IMG/VR virus record: IMGVR_UViG_3300020188_000003
Coordinates: 1 to 37,712 of that record
DNA: 37,712 bases
DNA from: a virus
Strand: one strand, 5' to 3'
Shown here one piece after another: positions 23,616 through 32,900 of the stretch. The position numbers and the translations under genes are program-made. The notes beneath the pieces were generated by a model that ran no database searches, was not told the DNA's origin, and worked only from the letters and a program-made list of their open reading frames with translations. Each line of letters begins with the position of its first letter. The first letter of the stretch is position 1.

Positions 23616-24521
23616 ATGGCACGCATACGAACAGTGAAGCCTGACTTGTTCAGGCATGAGGACCTACACGACTTAGAACTAGAAACCGGCCTACCAGTTC
23701 GCTTGGCATTCATTGGCTTGTTCTGTGTTTGTGATAAAGCCGGGCGCTTTCGCTGGCGACCAAAGCAATTGAAACTAGATATTTTGCCCTATGACAATCT
23801 TGAATTTGAGCGCGTGATTGACGCGTTAGCCTCGCGTAACTTTCTCGTGAAGTACGAAGTTAAAGGTGAGTTTTACGGGTGCATTCCTACTTTCACGCGC
23901 CACCAGCACATAAACAACCGGGAAAGTGAGTCAATGCTGCCTGATATGTCGGATGGTACCCTCATCAATGAAGGTACCATGCCTGAAAGTCCCGTAATTA
24001 CTGAGCCTGAGAAAGCAAACAGCACTATCCCTATCACGCGTGAACAACGCGTAGAGCACGCCGCAGAAGGGGAAAAGGAAAAGGAAAAGGAAAGGGAAAA
24101 GGAAAGGGAAGGGGAAAGGAATAATATGTCGCGCCAAATACGCGACCAGGTGAAAGAAGTTTTCGACCATTGGATAACAACCATGGGAAAAACATCACAA
24201 GCCAAGCTTACCGACAAGCGCAAGAAGTGTGTTGAGGCAAGACTCAAGGAAGGTTACACGGTAGACCAGATCAAGCAAGCAATCGAAGGCTGTGCAAAGT
24301 CACCCCACCACATGGGGCAAAACGACTCTGGCACTGTCTACGATGATCTGACTTTGATTTGCCGCTCTGGTGACAAGGTTGAACAGTTTGCCAATAACGT
24401 AGCCAAGTTCACCCCGACTTACCTCAACGGACCAGGCACTGAAACCCTAGAGCAATTTGAAAGCCGCGTAAGAAACCAGGCCGATAGAGCCAGCGCGATG
24501 ATTGACGACTTACCAGACTAA
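23616..24521 (+). CDS. O-like phage replication initiator, 301 aa
   Basis: The N-terminal domain (MARIRTVKPDLFRHEDLHDL, then LAFIGLFCVCDKAGRFRWRP, and FTRHQHINNRESES) is a winged-helix replication domain common in phages. A linker of about 19 Glu/Lys/Gly/Arg residues (150-168) joins it to a C-terminal domain (VKEVFDHWITTMGKT, KRKKCVEARLKEGYTVDQIK) typical of DnaT-like or primosome-interacting ends. Such proteins bind the origin and recruit the helicase loader encoded next door. The linker is encoded by a 57-nt purine-only tract that ends in an in-frame internal start (24126). AAGGA lies 5 nt before the first ATG. The origin may lie within the gene, as in lambda O. Confidence 0.85.
   Translation: MARIRTVKPDLFRHEDLHDLELETGLPVRLAFIGLFCVCDKAGRFRWRPKQLKLDILPYDNLEFERVIDALASRNFLVKYEVKGEFYGCIPTFTRHQHINNRESESMLPDMSDGTLINEGTMPESPVITEPEKANSTIPITREQRVEHAAEGEKEKEKEREKEREGERNNMSRQIRDQVKEVFDHWITTMGKTSQAKLTDKRKKCVEARLKEGYTVDQIKQAIEGCAKSPHHMGQNDSGTVYDDLTLICRSGDKVEQFANNVAKFTPTYLNGPGTETLEQFESRVRNQADRASAMIDDLPD
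24065..24121 (+). repeat. 57-nt homopurine tract with internal ribosome site
   Basis: All 57 bases are A or G, in imperfect units of GGAAAA and GGGAAA. They encode the Glu/Lys/Arg linker of the O-like protein. The end of the tract, AAGGA, lies 5 nt before an in-frame ATG at 24126 (codon 171), so a C-terminal 131-aa form could be made. Such tracts can also open as triplex or unwound DNA and may mark an origin. Confidence 0.75.
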
Positions 24522-24531
24522 GGACCAAACC

Positions 24532-24945
24532 ATGACAGTGATTTGTGATTATTGCGGCCATGCTGCAAACCTTGTGACAGGCGAAGTGATTTACCCTCAC
24601 CGGCGCGACTTGTACCACCTGAAATTTTGGCATTGTGATAACGGGCACCCGGCTGCATACGTTGGATGCCACAAACCAGGCAATGGCCAGGGTGACGGTG
24701 ATAAGCCACTTGGAAGGCTTGCCGATAAGGTTTTGCGAAAAGCCAAAGGCAATGCTCACCAGGCTTTTGACTGGCTTTGGCAAGATGGAATTATGCAGCG
24801 TAATGAAGCTTACGCCTGGCTTGCTGAAAAATTAGGAATTAACCAAGAGGATTGCCATATCGGAATGATGGACGTTGCTACCTGCAACCGTGTGGTGGAT
24901 CTGTGTATGAACAAACTTGAGGATCACCGCAATGCAAAAGTCTGA
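24532..24945 (+). CDS. DUF3268 zinc-finger protein, 137 aa
   Basis: The start contains a CDYCG zinc ligand pair; IYPHRRDLYHLKFWHC and AAYVGCHKPG follow, then PLGRLADKVLRKAKGNAHQA, FDWLW and AYAWLAEKLGI, and finally CHIGMMDVATC. These are the conserved elements of DUF3268, a zinc-binding phage family of unknown function often placed with replication genes. I chose the ATG at 24532 with AGGA 7 nt upstream. It overlaps the next gene by 14 nt. Confidence 0.85.
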   Translation: MTVICDYCGHAANLVTGEVIYPHRRDLYHLKFWHCDNGHPAAYVGCHKPGNGQGDGDKPLGRLADKVLRKAKGNAHQAFDWLWQDGIMQRNEAYAWLAEKLGINQEDCHIGMMDVATCNRVVDLCMNKLEDHRNAKV

Positions 24946-25576
24946 CTTCCCTCTCTTCACCGCTGTATGGTCTGCAACCTGTGAGCTATACGGAAAACAG
25001 CCAAGTGATGCTGCGCTTGGCATGGTCTTTCGTGCGCTGTACCGCTATGACCTGGCAGACGTTAAACGCGCCTTGGATGCGCATATCAATGATCCAGGTG
25101 ACGGTAGATTCATGCCAAAGCCTGCTGACCTTGTTCGTCACATTGACGGTGATCCAGAAAGCCGATCACTACAAGCATGGTCAAAGGTTGAAAACACCAT
25201 TGAGCGCGTTGGCTCATACGGAACAGTGGTATTCGATGAGCCTGCAATCATGGCTTGCATTGAGGATATGGGCGGCTGGATAGAGCTCTGTAAGATCACC
25301 AACGATGAACTTCCTTTCAAACGGAATGAATTTACCAAACGCTACAAAGGATATTTAAACCGTCCACCTGAGCGTTACCCATCAAAGCTAATCGGCGTTA
25401 CTGAGGCGTCAAACACCAGGACTAATCACCTTGACGCAATACCTGAGCCGGTTCTTATCGGTGATACTCGCCAGGCTTTGCTGGTACACCAATCAGGATC
25501 AAACCAGAAGAAAGGCCCGGTATCAATTAGCCAGGCAATGGAAATGATGCAACTGGAGCATAAGAATGAAGATTAA
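24932..25576 (+). CDS. Replication-module protein in the helicase-loader position (DUF6475-like), 214 aa
   Basis: The sequence has FTAVWSATCELYGKQPSDAA, a helical start, VKRALDAHINDPGDGRFMPK, and a WIELCKITNDELPFKRNEFT segment after VVFDEPAI. This layout is that of a phage family placed after replication initiators, in the place of lambda P, and annotated DUF6475. No ATPase P-loop is present, so it is not DnaC-like; recruitment of the host helicase is inferred from position. The ATG at 24932 follows GAGG by 9 nt. It overlaps its neighbours by 14 and 11 nt. Confidence 0.72.
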   Translation: MQKSDFPLFTAVWSATCELYGKQPSDAALGMVFRALYRYDLADVKRALDAHINDPGDGRFMPKPADLVRHIDGDPESRSLQAWSKVENTIERVGSYGTVVFDEPAIMACIEDMGGWIELCKITNDELPFKRNEFTKRYKGYLNRPPERYPSKLIGVTEASNTRTNHLDAIPEPVLIGDTRQALLVHQSGSNQKKGPVSISQAMEMMQLEHKNED

Positions 25577-25892
25577 ACCTTTCTCAGAAGTGCCAAGGCA
25601 CGAATGGCCAAGGAAAAACAAAAACCTGTTTAAAGTGTTTTTATCAAGTCAGTTCCTTGTTCAGGAATACCATGAAGATGGCGTTATCAGATTAAGCATT
25701 TGTCAAACCAAGCGAAAAGGATCCAAGTGGGCTGACGGAATAACCTGGGACCAACTTCAGGAAGTTAAAAACGCAGTTGGGTACCACGACAAATGCGCCG
25801 TTGAAGTTTTCCCTGAGCGATCAAAAGTGGTGAACGTAGCAAATATGCGTCACTTGTTTGTCCTTCCTGTACGCCCTGATTTTGCATGGTGA
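25566..25892 (+). CDS. Conserved phage protein (DUF7694-like), 108 aa
   Basis: The start MKIKPFSEVPRHEWPRKNKN with LFKVFLSSQFLVQEYHEDGV, a central ITWDQLQEVKNAVGY and the end NMRHLFVLPVRPDFAW form a pattern common in small proteins of phage replication modules. The central WDQLQ segment and the W-ended tail are constant in such proteins as I recall them. The function is unknown. GGAG lies 7 nt before the ATG. Confidence 0.8.
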   Translation: MKIKPFSEVPRHEWPRKNKNLFKVFLSSQFLVQEYHEDGVIRLSICQTKRKGSKWADGITWDQLQEVKNAVGYHDKCAVEVFPERSKVVNVANMRHLFVLPVRPDFAW

Positions 25893-25895
25893 TTT

Positions 25896-26498
25896 ATGGC
25901 AACTGAAATAACACTGGTGAAGTGCCAGGACGGATCATTGCGTCCGGTAACACAAACCGATCAGGACCTGGTTAAATCCTGGAAGCTTGGCCAAGGTGTG
26001 CGCGTCAAGGCTGTCATGCTAAAGCCGCGATCAATACAACACCATCGCATGTTTTTTGGTGGATTGCTTGGCTTAGCAATGGAATATTGGGAACCATCTG
26101 GCGGCTTGATAACGCCTGCTGAAAGAAAAACATTATCTGGCTTTGCGGCATGGCTTGATAGGCAAGGTGGCAACACTGGCGCTGTTAGGCGCGCTCAGGA
26201 TGAATACTTGAAACAACTAAATGAAAGGCGCTCTGAGCAAATTCAAGCGCCAGAAAAGTCTCTTGACGCACTCCTTGAGTGGCTAAAGCTTGAGGTAGGG
26301 CATTATGACCTGGTTGAAACTCCAGTCGGGATTATGAAGCGAACCAGAAGCATAAATTTTAACAGCATGGATCAAGATCAGTTCAGGGATTTTTATAAGC
26401 AGTGCTTCTCTGTTGTATGGCGATTTATACTTTCAAAAACATTCAGCACTGAACAAGAAGCGCAAGCGGCTGTTGATCAGTTGCTGCAATTTGGATAA
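25896..26498 (+). CDS. DUF1367 phage protein, 200 aa
   Basis: The segment SWKLGQGVRVKAVMLKPRSI, followed by QHHRMFFGGLLGLAMEYWEP, is the N-terminal signature of DUF1367; the second half includes GHYDLVETPVGIMKRTRSIN and a Phe-rich helical end. The family lies among replication and Nin-region genes of lambdoid phages and is of unknown function; a role in recombination is often suspected because of its neighbours. It starts 3 nt after the previous stop with GGTGA upstream. Confidence 0.85.
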   Translation: MATEITLVKCQDGSLRPVTQTDQDLVKSWKLGQGVRVKAVMLKPRSIQHHRMFFGGLLGLAMEYWEPSGGLITPAERKTLSGFAAWLDRQGGNTGAVRRAQDEYLKQLNERRSEQIQAPEKSLDALLEWLKLEVGHYDLVETPVGIMKRTRSINFNSMDQDQFRDFYKQCFSVVWRFILSKTFSTEQEAQAAVDQLLQFG

Positions 26499-26507
26499 CC
26501 TTTGTTT

Positions 26508-26553
26508 GCGGCTAGGTTAGCTCCCGAAAGCCTGAATCGTGACAGGTTGCCGC
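26508..26553 (+). ncRNA. Possible structured leader of the HNH gene
   Basis: The 90-nt gap before the HNH gene contains GCGGC (26508-26512) paired with GCCGC (26549-26553), and immediately inside, AGCCTG (26529-26534) with CAGGTT (26543-26548), which stack on each other on the 3' side. A 16-nt segment between the 5' arms may form more structure. This is unlike any other gap here. A translational control leader or a relic of a mobile intron is possible. Confidence 0.4.
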
Positions 26554-26588
26554 GTCTACATTCACGGATTAACTAACACGAGGTTAAT

Positions 26589-27107
26589 ATGATTACTCAA
26601 TCAAAGCTTAAAAAGCTTCTTCACTACTATCCTAACACTGGCGAATTTACTTGGTTAGAGCGCAAAAATAACAAGCGCTTTAACTCGCTATGCGCTGGGA
26701 GTATTGCTGGCTCAAAATGCCCAAACGGATATTTAATAACATCAATAAACAACCGCTCAATACGACTTCACAGGCTTGCTTTTTTATACATGGAAGGCCG
26801 AATGCCTAGATATATTGACCACAAGAACAGAAATAAATCTGACAACTCTTGGGATAATTTAAGAGAGTGCACTGCAAGTGAAAGCACTCACAATACAGGA
26901 AAGAAACCTAACAATAAAAGCGGATTCAAAGGCGTTAGATGGAACAAGCAATGCGGAAAGTGGCAGGCTATCGTCAAGTTAAATTATAAGCAATATCATG
27001 CAGGGTTATTTGAATGCCCTAAAGAAGCTGCGATTGCTTATGACAAAAAGGCAATAGAACTTCATGGTGATTTTGCACAAACCAACAAGATGATGGGCCT
27101 ACTATGA
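26589..27107 (+). CDS. HNH homing endonuclease with AP2-type DNA-binding domain, 172 aa
   Basis: The HNH part contains RLHRLAFLYMEGRMPRYIDH, KNRNKSDNSWDNLRECTASE and HNTGKK, with the usual H-x-N-x-H spacing. The C-terminal part SGFKGVRWNKQCGKWQAIVK is a plant AP2/ERF-like DNA-binding domain, which joins HNH nucleases in many phages. It is more A/T-rich than the genes around it and separates two intact conserved genes, as expected for a recently gained free-standing homing endonuclease. GAGG precedes the ATG by 5 nt. It overlaps the next gene by 4 nt (ATGA). Confidence 0.9.
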   Translation: MITQSKLKKLLHYYPNTGEFTWLERKNNKRFNSLCAGSIAGSKCPNGYLITSINNRSIRLHRLAFLYMEGRMPRYIDHKNRNKSDNSWDNLRECTASESTHNTGKKPNNKSGFKGVRWNKQCGKWQAIVKLNYKQYHAGLFECPKEAAIAYDKKAIELHGDFAQTNKMMGLL

Positions 27108-27421
27108 AGATCGTTTCAAAGAAGTTGCGCGATAGCGCCAGGGATGAGGAATGCACGCTGCAAATTGTCGGCGTGTGCAACTTCAACTGGCAAACAACAA
27201 TACTTGCTCACCTACCTGACGAATCAAACGGTATGAGCACCAAGTCAGACGATATTAGCGCGTGTTATGCGTGCCACGCTTGCCATGATGCGATAGATAG
27301 GCGCAATAATGACGCGTCAATGACTGGTGAGGAACGCGAGTGGTACATGCGCCGGGCAATGGTTCGCACCTGGCGCCGGCTAATTGAGAAGGGAGTAGTT
27401 ACCATCAAGGGAATGAAATAA
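27104..27421 (+). CDS. YbcO-like nuclease (DUF1364), 105 aa
   Basis: The order of LRDSARDEECTLQIVGVCNF, TTILAHLPDESNGMSTKSDD and ACYACHACHDAIDRRNND with a C-terminal RAMVRTWRRLIEKG is that of DUF1364. YbcO of prophage DLP12 belongs here and is an HNH-type nuclease. The Cys-His cluster (C-x2-C-H) should bind zinc. The family lies in Nin-like regions of phages, where it may process recombination intermediates. The stop codon adjoins a terminator. Confidence 0.85.
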   Translation: MKIVSKKLRDSARDEECTLQIVGVCNFNWQTTILAHLPDESNGMSTKSDDISACYACHACHDAIDRRNNDASMTGEEREWYMRRAMVRTWRRLIEKGVVTIKGMK

Positions 27422-27442
27422 GGCCCCGAAGGGCCTTTTTTT
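27421..27442 (+). terminator. Rho-independent terminator of the rightward operon
   Basis: AGGCCC, loop CGAA, GGGCCT followed by seven Ts on the plus strand. It starts at the last base of the YbcO-like gene and its T-run touches the stop of the convergent tail fibre gene at 27441. On the minus strand it reads GGGGCCTTATTT, so it may also slow the opposite transcript. Confidence 0.9.
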
Positions 27443-29912
27443 AAGCGTAGTCTACAATTAGATAATTGTTAGCTTCTCGACCTATCTGATCAATTGTCTC
27501 AAGCTCAGCAAACAGCATAGAGCCAGATACATTCATCTGTGCTGACGTAACTGAAACATAAAGAACTCCAGATGTTACCGTCAATCCAACCACGAAAACT
27601 GGGGCACCAGGATCATTAACCCGAACAACTGACAGCTGCGTTGGCGGCATGTGAGTAGCCCATGTATCAGAGTTACCGTTAAACAAGCCAGAAAACGCGA
27701 GTTCTTCATACGTCATCTTAGAACCACCGCCTGCCGCTTGATTTATGATGCCGTAAAGCTTCAACTTACCAAGAACAAGCGCAATAGTATTTCCTGTCTC
27801 GCCACCGGTTGAGATTTTAAATAGGTTCACGCCGGCGCTTATGTCACCTGTAATCTTCCCGTATGTTAAGCTCTTGCCTTTTTTCCCTTTACCTAGAATA
27901 TCAACACCACCAAAACCAAGAATAGCCATTGAAGATCCTGATATTGGCCCACTGCTTCTCACGCCACCTTTGCCGCCAGTTACAGTTTCTCCGTCAATCT
28001 CTCTTGCACTTGCTTTTTCAGCATAAACATCTTTTGTTTTTATGCTTCTTGCCTTCAGCCCGTCAATCTGTAATGGGTTAAAATCAAGTACAGCAAGTTC
28101 TTCACCTTGATCGCTGTCATTTGGCGCTGCTCCTGGCGCTGGACCAAGAAGCCCATTTATGAAAGCGACAATGTAGGAACCATAGTCCTGCGGATAGAAT
28201 ATATACCTATCTGACCAAAGAACGGTTTTTACCGGGTTATCCAAATCAGAAATATCCCAAGCAACAGTTTTCTTGTTATCAGGATCGCCAACTGAATCGG
28301 TACCATTAAAGCCAACCAGATAATCACCGCGCTTGGTAAATGATGATAAATTGAATGAAAGTTCTTTAATTAGCACCGGCGTACTTGTTGAAACGTCAAC
28401 AACGCATACTCTTGATGTTGACGCAAACCCACCAACATAAAGCTTGTTGTTTTCTATAACTCCGTATCTTGCAAATCGAATTTCCTGAATTGCCGTTTTT
28501 GTAAGTAATTGCGGCTGAGTTGGCACACTAAGATCAAAACATAGCAAACTGTATTCAGTTGTCGCGCTTGTATAACCAATACACCAAACGTGCTTTCCGT
28601 TTGGAATCATTTGCACCATTGATAGGCCATTAGCGCTCTCATCAAAACTTTTTAGCAAGATTGGTGCTTTAGGGTTTCTTATGTCATAAAAATCAATTGT
28701 GCCATTCCATCCTGGGCAACAAAGGATACCGCTTATTACATGAAGCATTTGCAGGCTGGATGCTGTTGCTCGATTAAAGCTCGCAACTTGGAATGGGTTT
28801 TCAGGATCTGCAACATTCCAGATATATACCACAGTTGACCAAGAGCCAAGATAAACAAAGTTCCCGTACTTAGCCAAACCTCGAACACCAGTACCTGCAA
28901 CGCCGACATTATTTGAACTGACTCGCTTCACGTTGGATGGGTCTGATATATCAAAAATATCAAAGCTTGGTATATCGTTGTTTGCTGCGTCATAAGAACC
29001 TTTTGATATTGAATAAACATAATGCCCGTCAATTTCAAACCATGTGGCATTTACTTGGTTAACGTAATCAGAACCAAGCAAGCTAAATTGCTGCTCAGTC
29101 GTGTTCCTTTTAGCTATGCTTGAGACTGGCACCTTTTGCTCAAGATCTGATATATCGGAAAGAACAAAAGCTTTACTTGCCCCACCAGCAAGACCAGTTG
29201 ACTTGCTGAATGTCCCATCAAGAACACCTGTTGCACCATTACCATTCCATACAGTTGTTCCTGTCGAATCAACGTATATGAAGTGAGTGTAAAGAGAAGA
29301 ATCAACACCATTTTTTATGTAAGTTACTTTTGACTCGTCACCATTTGTATATTGTGCGGCAACAAGCTTCTTTATGTAATCAGGTAAAGTTTGCTCAGAA
29401 ACCAATGAAACCCACACACTAACAAGTTGAGTTGTTAACGATTCATCAGCCGATACTGTGACGAATGTTTCACCTGATAAATATTGAGCGTTAGTTACCT
29501 CACCATAAATAAATGACGCATCTTTTAGGCGCAACTTTCGCCCTGCCGTATAAATATCGGTTGCATTGCCAGACACTTTGAATTGGTTGGCGCTTACCTG
29601 AGTAGCCCCTTTTTGATTAACCCACTCTTTCCCTAGCTGGCTAGGATCGCTAACAGGGTCTGTTGTATTAACCTCAACATCATTTACATCTTTGACAACA
29701 ATCTTGTAACTACCATCAAGGTAAATGTCAGCATAACCAGCTGCGTTCAAAATGACTGGGTTAGTATTTTCTGTTTCCTGACCTTCCGTTGTGTATGTTG
29801 CCTTGGGCGTGTTTGTACCTGCCTGGTATGTATAAACCTTTCCAAATGCTAAAGGTTTTCCATCAGCGCTATTCCATGCTCTGAACTTGGTACCAACTAT
29901 TGATACTGCCAT
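27441..29912 (-). CDS. Tail fibre or tailspike with predicted LVIVD-type beta-propeller, 823 aa
   Basis: The N-terminus (residues 1-95) has GKPLAFGKVYTYQAGTNTPK, then NPVILNAAGYADIYLDGSYK, as in head-binding domains of podophage tailspikes and fibres. Residues about 300-615 contain repeats spaced 44-50 apart, each with a D-[IVL]-x-x-P motif: DISDP near 321, NVADP at 366, DIRNP at 410, DLSVP at 460, DVSTS at 506 and DISDL at 553. This pattern is that of LVIVD-type beta-propeller repeats, unusual in a fibre. A C-terminal region of about 200 residues follows, Gly/Ser-rich. It probably recognises the host surface; a catalytic site is not seen. AGGAGA lies 7 nt before the ATG. The gene converges with the rightward operon. 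Confidence 0.85.
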   Translation of the reverse strand: MAVSIVGTKFRAWNSADGKPLAFGKVYTYQAGTNTPKATYTTEGQETENTNPVILNAAGYADIYLDGSYKIVVKDVNDVEVNTTDPVSDPSQLGKEWVNQKGATQVSANQFKVSGNATDIYTAGRKLRLKDASFIYGEVTNAQYLSGETFVTVSADESLTTQLVSVWVSLVSEQTLPDYIKKLVAAQYTNGDESKVTYIKNGVDSSLYTHFIYVDSTGTTVWNGNGATGVLDGTFSKSTGLAGGASKAFVLSDISDLEQKVPVSSIAKRNTTEQQFSLLGSDYVNQVNATWFEIDGHYVYSISKGSYDAANNDIPSFDIFDISDPSNVKRVSSNNVGVAGTGVRGLAKYGNFVYLGSWSTVVYIWNVADPENPFQVASFNRATASSLQMLHVISGILCCPGWNGTIDFYDIRNPKAPILLKSFDESANGLSMVQMIPNGKHVWCIGYTSATTEYSLLCFDLSVPTQPQLLTKTAIQEIRFARYGVIENNKLYVGGFASTSRVCVVDVSTSTPVLIKELSFNLSSFTKRGDYLVGFNGTDSVGDPDNKKTVAWDISDLDNPVKTVLWSDRYIFYPQDYGSYIVAFINGLLGPAPGAAPNDSDQGEELAVLDFNPLQIDGLKARSIKTKDVYAEKASAREIDGETVTGGKGGVRSSGPISGSSMAILGFGGVDILGKGKKGKSLTYGKITGDISAGVNLFKISTGGETGNTIALVLGKLKLYGIINQAAGGGSKMTYEELAFSGLFNGNSDTWATHMPPTQLSVVRVNDPGAPVFVVGLTVTSGVLYVSVTSAQMNVSGSMLFAELETIDQIGREANNYLIVDYA

Positions 29913-29938
29913 GGTTATTCTCCTGTTAAATAATAAAC

Positions 29939-29971
29939 ATTATAACGCGCACTCCCTATTGGGAAAGCGCG
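29939..29971 (-). promoter_or_regulatory. Hairpin and TATAAT element before the tail fibre gene
   Basis: On the minus strand an imperfect stem (GCGCG/CGCGC and TCCC/GGGA around a four-base loop, 29971-29946) spans the stop of the giant gene and is followed by GTTATAATGTTTATTATTT. TATAAT at 29944-29939 is perfect, but no good -35 is present. It may be an attenuator for the giant message, a weak promoter for the fibre, or both. Confidence 0.4.
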
Positions 29972-32900
29972 CTTTCAACTTGTTCCAGGGCCTTGTTAGC
30001 CTGCTCGTAGAACTGCGCAAGTGCGTTGTTCTTCTGCTGGTACCAGTTTTCTATTCTCCTTTCCTTTTCATCCCTGGTCAGATCCGGGTTGTACTTGATT
30101 GCCGCAAGCACCGCTTCCTGGTCCTTGAATGCGCCATCAATCTGCCTAAAGGCGTTATCCATGCTGATAAGCAACTGGTTAACTTTGTCGGCTGAAAAGT
30201 CTTTCATTGGCTGCTGATCGCGTATTGCTTGTGCGGTCAGTAGGTCAAATGCAGACTTAGCGCCGGCTGCCTTTTTCTTGAGTTCAAAATAACCTTCAGT
30301 CCATTTTGTTCGATAAGGGACACGCTGCCCCTGGAATTGATAGGTTAGGTAGTCAATCGGTTCTTTAACGAATGGACGCGGCCCCCACTCTTTTTCATTC
30401 CATAGCAAGGCTTCACTGCCATCTGAGATATACGCCTCAACGTAACGCAAGTAACCTTTCATGTAATGCTCGGCCACCAATGGCGACACTCCAAGCGCTT
30501 CACCAAGATTGCGGTACAGTTGCGGCGTGCGATCAGTGAATTGATACTCGTTAGGAACGTGCATCAACTTCTCAGGGACAATAGGCGCGCCTGTGAATTT
30601 CTTATTCCTGGCCACCTCAATCATTGGCTGGAATATGCCAGGGTAATCACCAACACCAAGCGTATTAGCAAAAGTCCATGCCAGCGTCTGCGCTGCCTCT
30701 TTACCATCACGCTCCTTGATATAGTCAAGGCTTACTTCTGGTATGGTTGCGAACAAATGCCCTATATCGTATGGACGCGGAATTTTAAGAGGCTTCTCTG
30801 CACCAGGAAGGAAGATCCACCAGAATCGCGCCTTTTGGTCTGGCGTCAATGCCTGGTACCGGTCATCATCCTCATTCAGCAACCACAAGATCACTGTCAT
30901 AAGAGTTAGCACTCCACCAGCCGCCAGGAATCGCACCTTAGCATCATCAAGTTTTGCCAGGTTGCTACCCTTCATTTCACCGCGCAATTCAAATATCTCT
31001 CGCGCTGTTTTATCCAGGCCCTGAATACCGGCATTCATAAACGGAACAGTACGAAGGAACTTGGCCCACAACTCATTGCGCCCCATCTTGCTAAAGTCTG
31101 TTGCAACTTCCCTAGCCTCCCATGCAGCCTCAAGCGCATTCTTTCCAGCTTGGCGGCCACGGCGATAATCACCAAGGCGGCTACCATACTCAAATGCACT
31201 AGCAAAACGGTCATACCCCGCCAAAAACTTAGCTGCGGTATCCCACATATTGCGGCTTGGCAGATCAAGCTGTCGGCGCTTTCTGGTTTCCTCTGTTCTT
31301 GCCTCTATACGGGTACCATATCCGCCACCATGCAAACGAAACTCACGGTAAAGCTTGGTGTGGAATATGGCGTGCCCCATACCAATCAAGGTATCCCATA
31401 CTGGAATGAACTTGTTTTTACTGATCACAAAGGCGCTCAACGTATCGCGCACAGCGTTTGGACCAAGGAACTGAAGCATTGACGTTACAGTGCGGGTTTG
31501 CAGGTTCTTAACGCGGAACATGGCATTAAGCAACGCGCCAGACTTAAAGCCTCTCATACCGGTTAGCATATCCACCAGCAACGGATTGCGAACCTCAAAC
31601 CAGGTGCGCTTACCATCAATGATGGCACTATCAACGTATGTTTCTGCTGTCGTTGGCTTGTGCCCAAATGTCCAGAAGTTAAGCAGATCAGGGTTAGACT
31701 CAAGGGCCTGGGCAATATCATCAACATCAGTGATCTGCGCATCAGGATCGCCGGCCATAATCATTCCATCTTTGCTTACTGTTAAGCCAACATCAGCCAT
31801 GGCTTCAGCAATTTTTGCCGCCATCTGAGTTTGCTCAACCTTAACCAGCTTGCTATCTGGCGATAACTTAACTGCAAACAGGGAACCATCCTGGCTAGTC
31901 ATAATGTCCCGGTATAGCGTTTGCTTGGCCCTGGCAATCAATGCCGCCCTGATATTTGAGTAAAGTCCCTCAACAATGTTTTCAGCAATGTCTCGCACGT
32001 TCTGAGTGCCGCCGCTCAATCGCTTACCAATTGACGTTGTGCCAGCCTGATCACCATCTTCAAGGCGCTCTATTACCCGGTGGAATGGAACATAGTTTTT
32101 GTTGGCATCAGCAAAGGCTTGCTTCTGCTTCCCATCAATCAGGCCCATCTGCTCGTAGAAGTCCAGCATTCGCTTGTTGAACTCCTGATACTCCTTGAAT
32201 ACATCACGGAACTCAGGGTATGTAACACCAAGCTTTAACCCGGCCTCAATCTCTTGCTTTGTGAACAGCCTTTCACGGCCCTGCTTCATAAGCTCATTGG
32301 CCCGGCGCGCCTTGAAGTAATCCATAAGCAAGTCAAAACGCTTCCATCCATGTTTTGATACCGGCCAAAACACTTGGTTAAGCCCCTTGCCGTTAAACTC
32401 AAAGGTCCCATCTTCAGCAAGTGAAGGCGTGCCATCTTTCAAAATCGCTTCATGTAACGACTCTGAACCATTGATAAGCTGGAACTGCTTGAATGGGCTT
32501 AACGCCGCATCACGAACCTCACCATGAAGCGTGCGCTCAACAACCTTGGCTGCATGGATCTTATCAATTACTTCCTGTCGATAGCGCTCAAGCGGGTATG
32601 ACTGCATGTACTGGATGATCTGCTGAGACTGACTTAACTCTTTACCAGACTTGGCACGCAACTGAGCGCGAGCGCCTTGCAGGTACCACCGGTGCATTTC
32701 ATCCTGAAGCTTAACCATCTTCTTATTGAGCGTTGAATCTTCAGCAAGCACCTGCTCAAAACGCTGGGTAAACAATGGCGCCGCCGCTTTTGCCTCTGCA
32801 TAGTTTGTGAGCCATAGACGCACAAATTCAGCAAAGCCTTCTTTGTACTTCAGATTCTTCTGGCTTGTATAGCTCAGGCCGGCAACCTCATCACGATACT

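Noticed and set aside
26499-27107. Group I intron around the HNH gene
   Set aside because: The flanking genes are intact and the upstream gap is too short for an intron core.
27441-29912. Diversity-generating retroelement target in the tail fibre
   Set aside because: No reverse transcriptase gene and no repeated adenine-rich template were found in the window.
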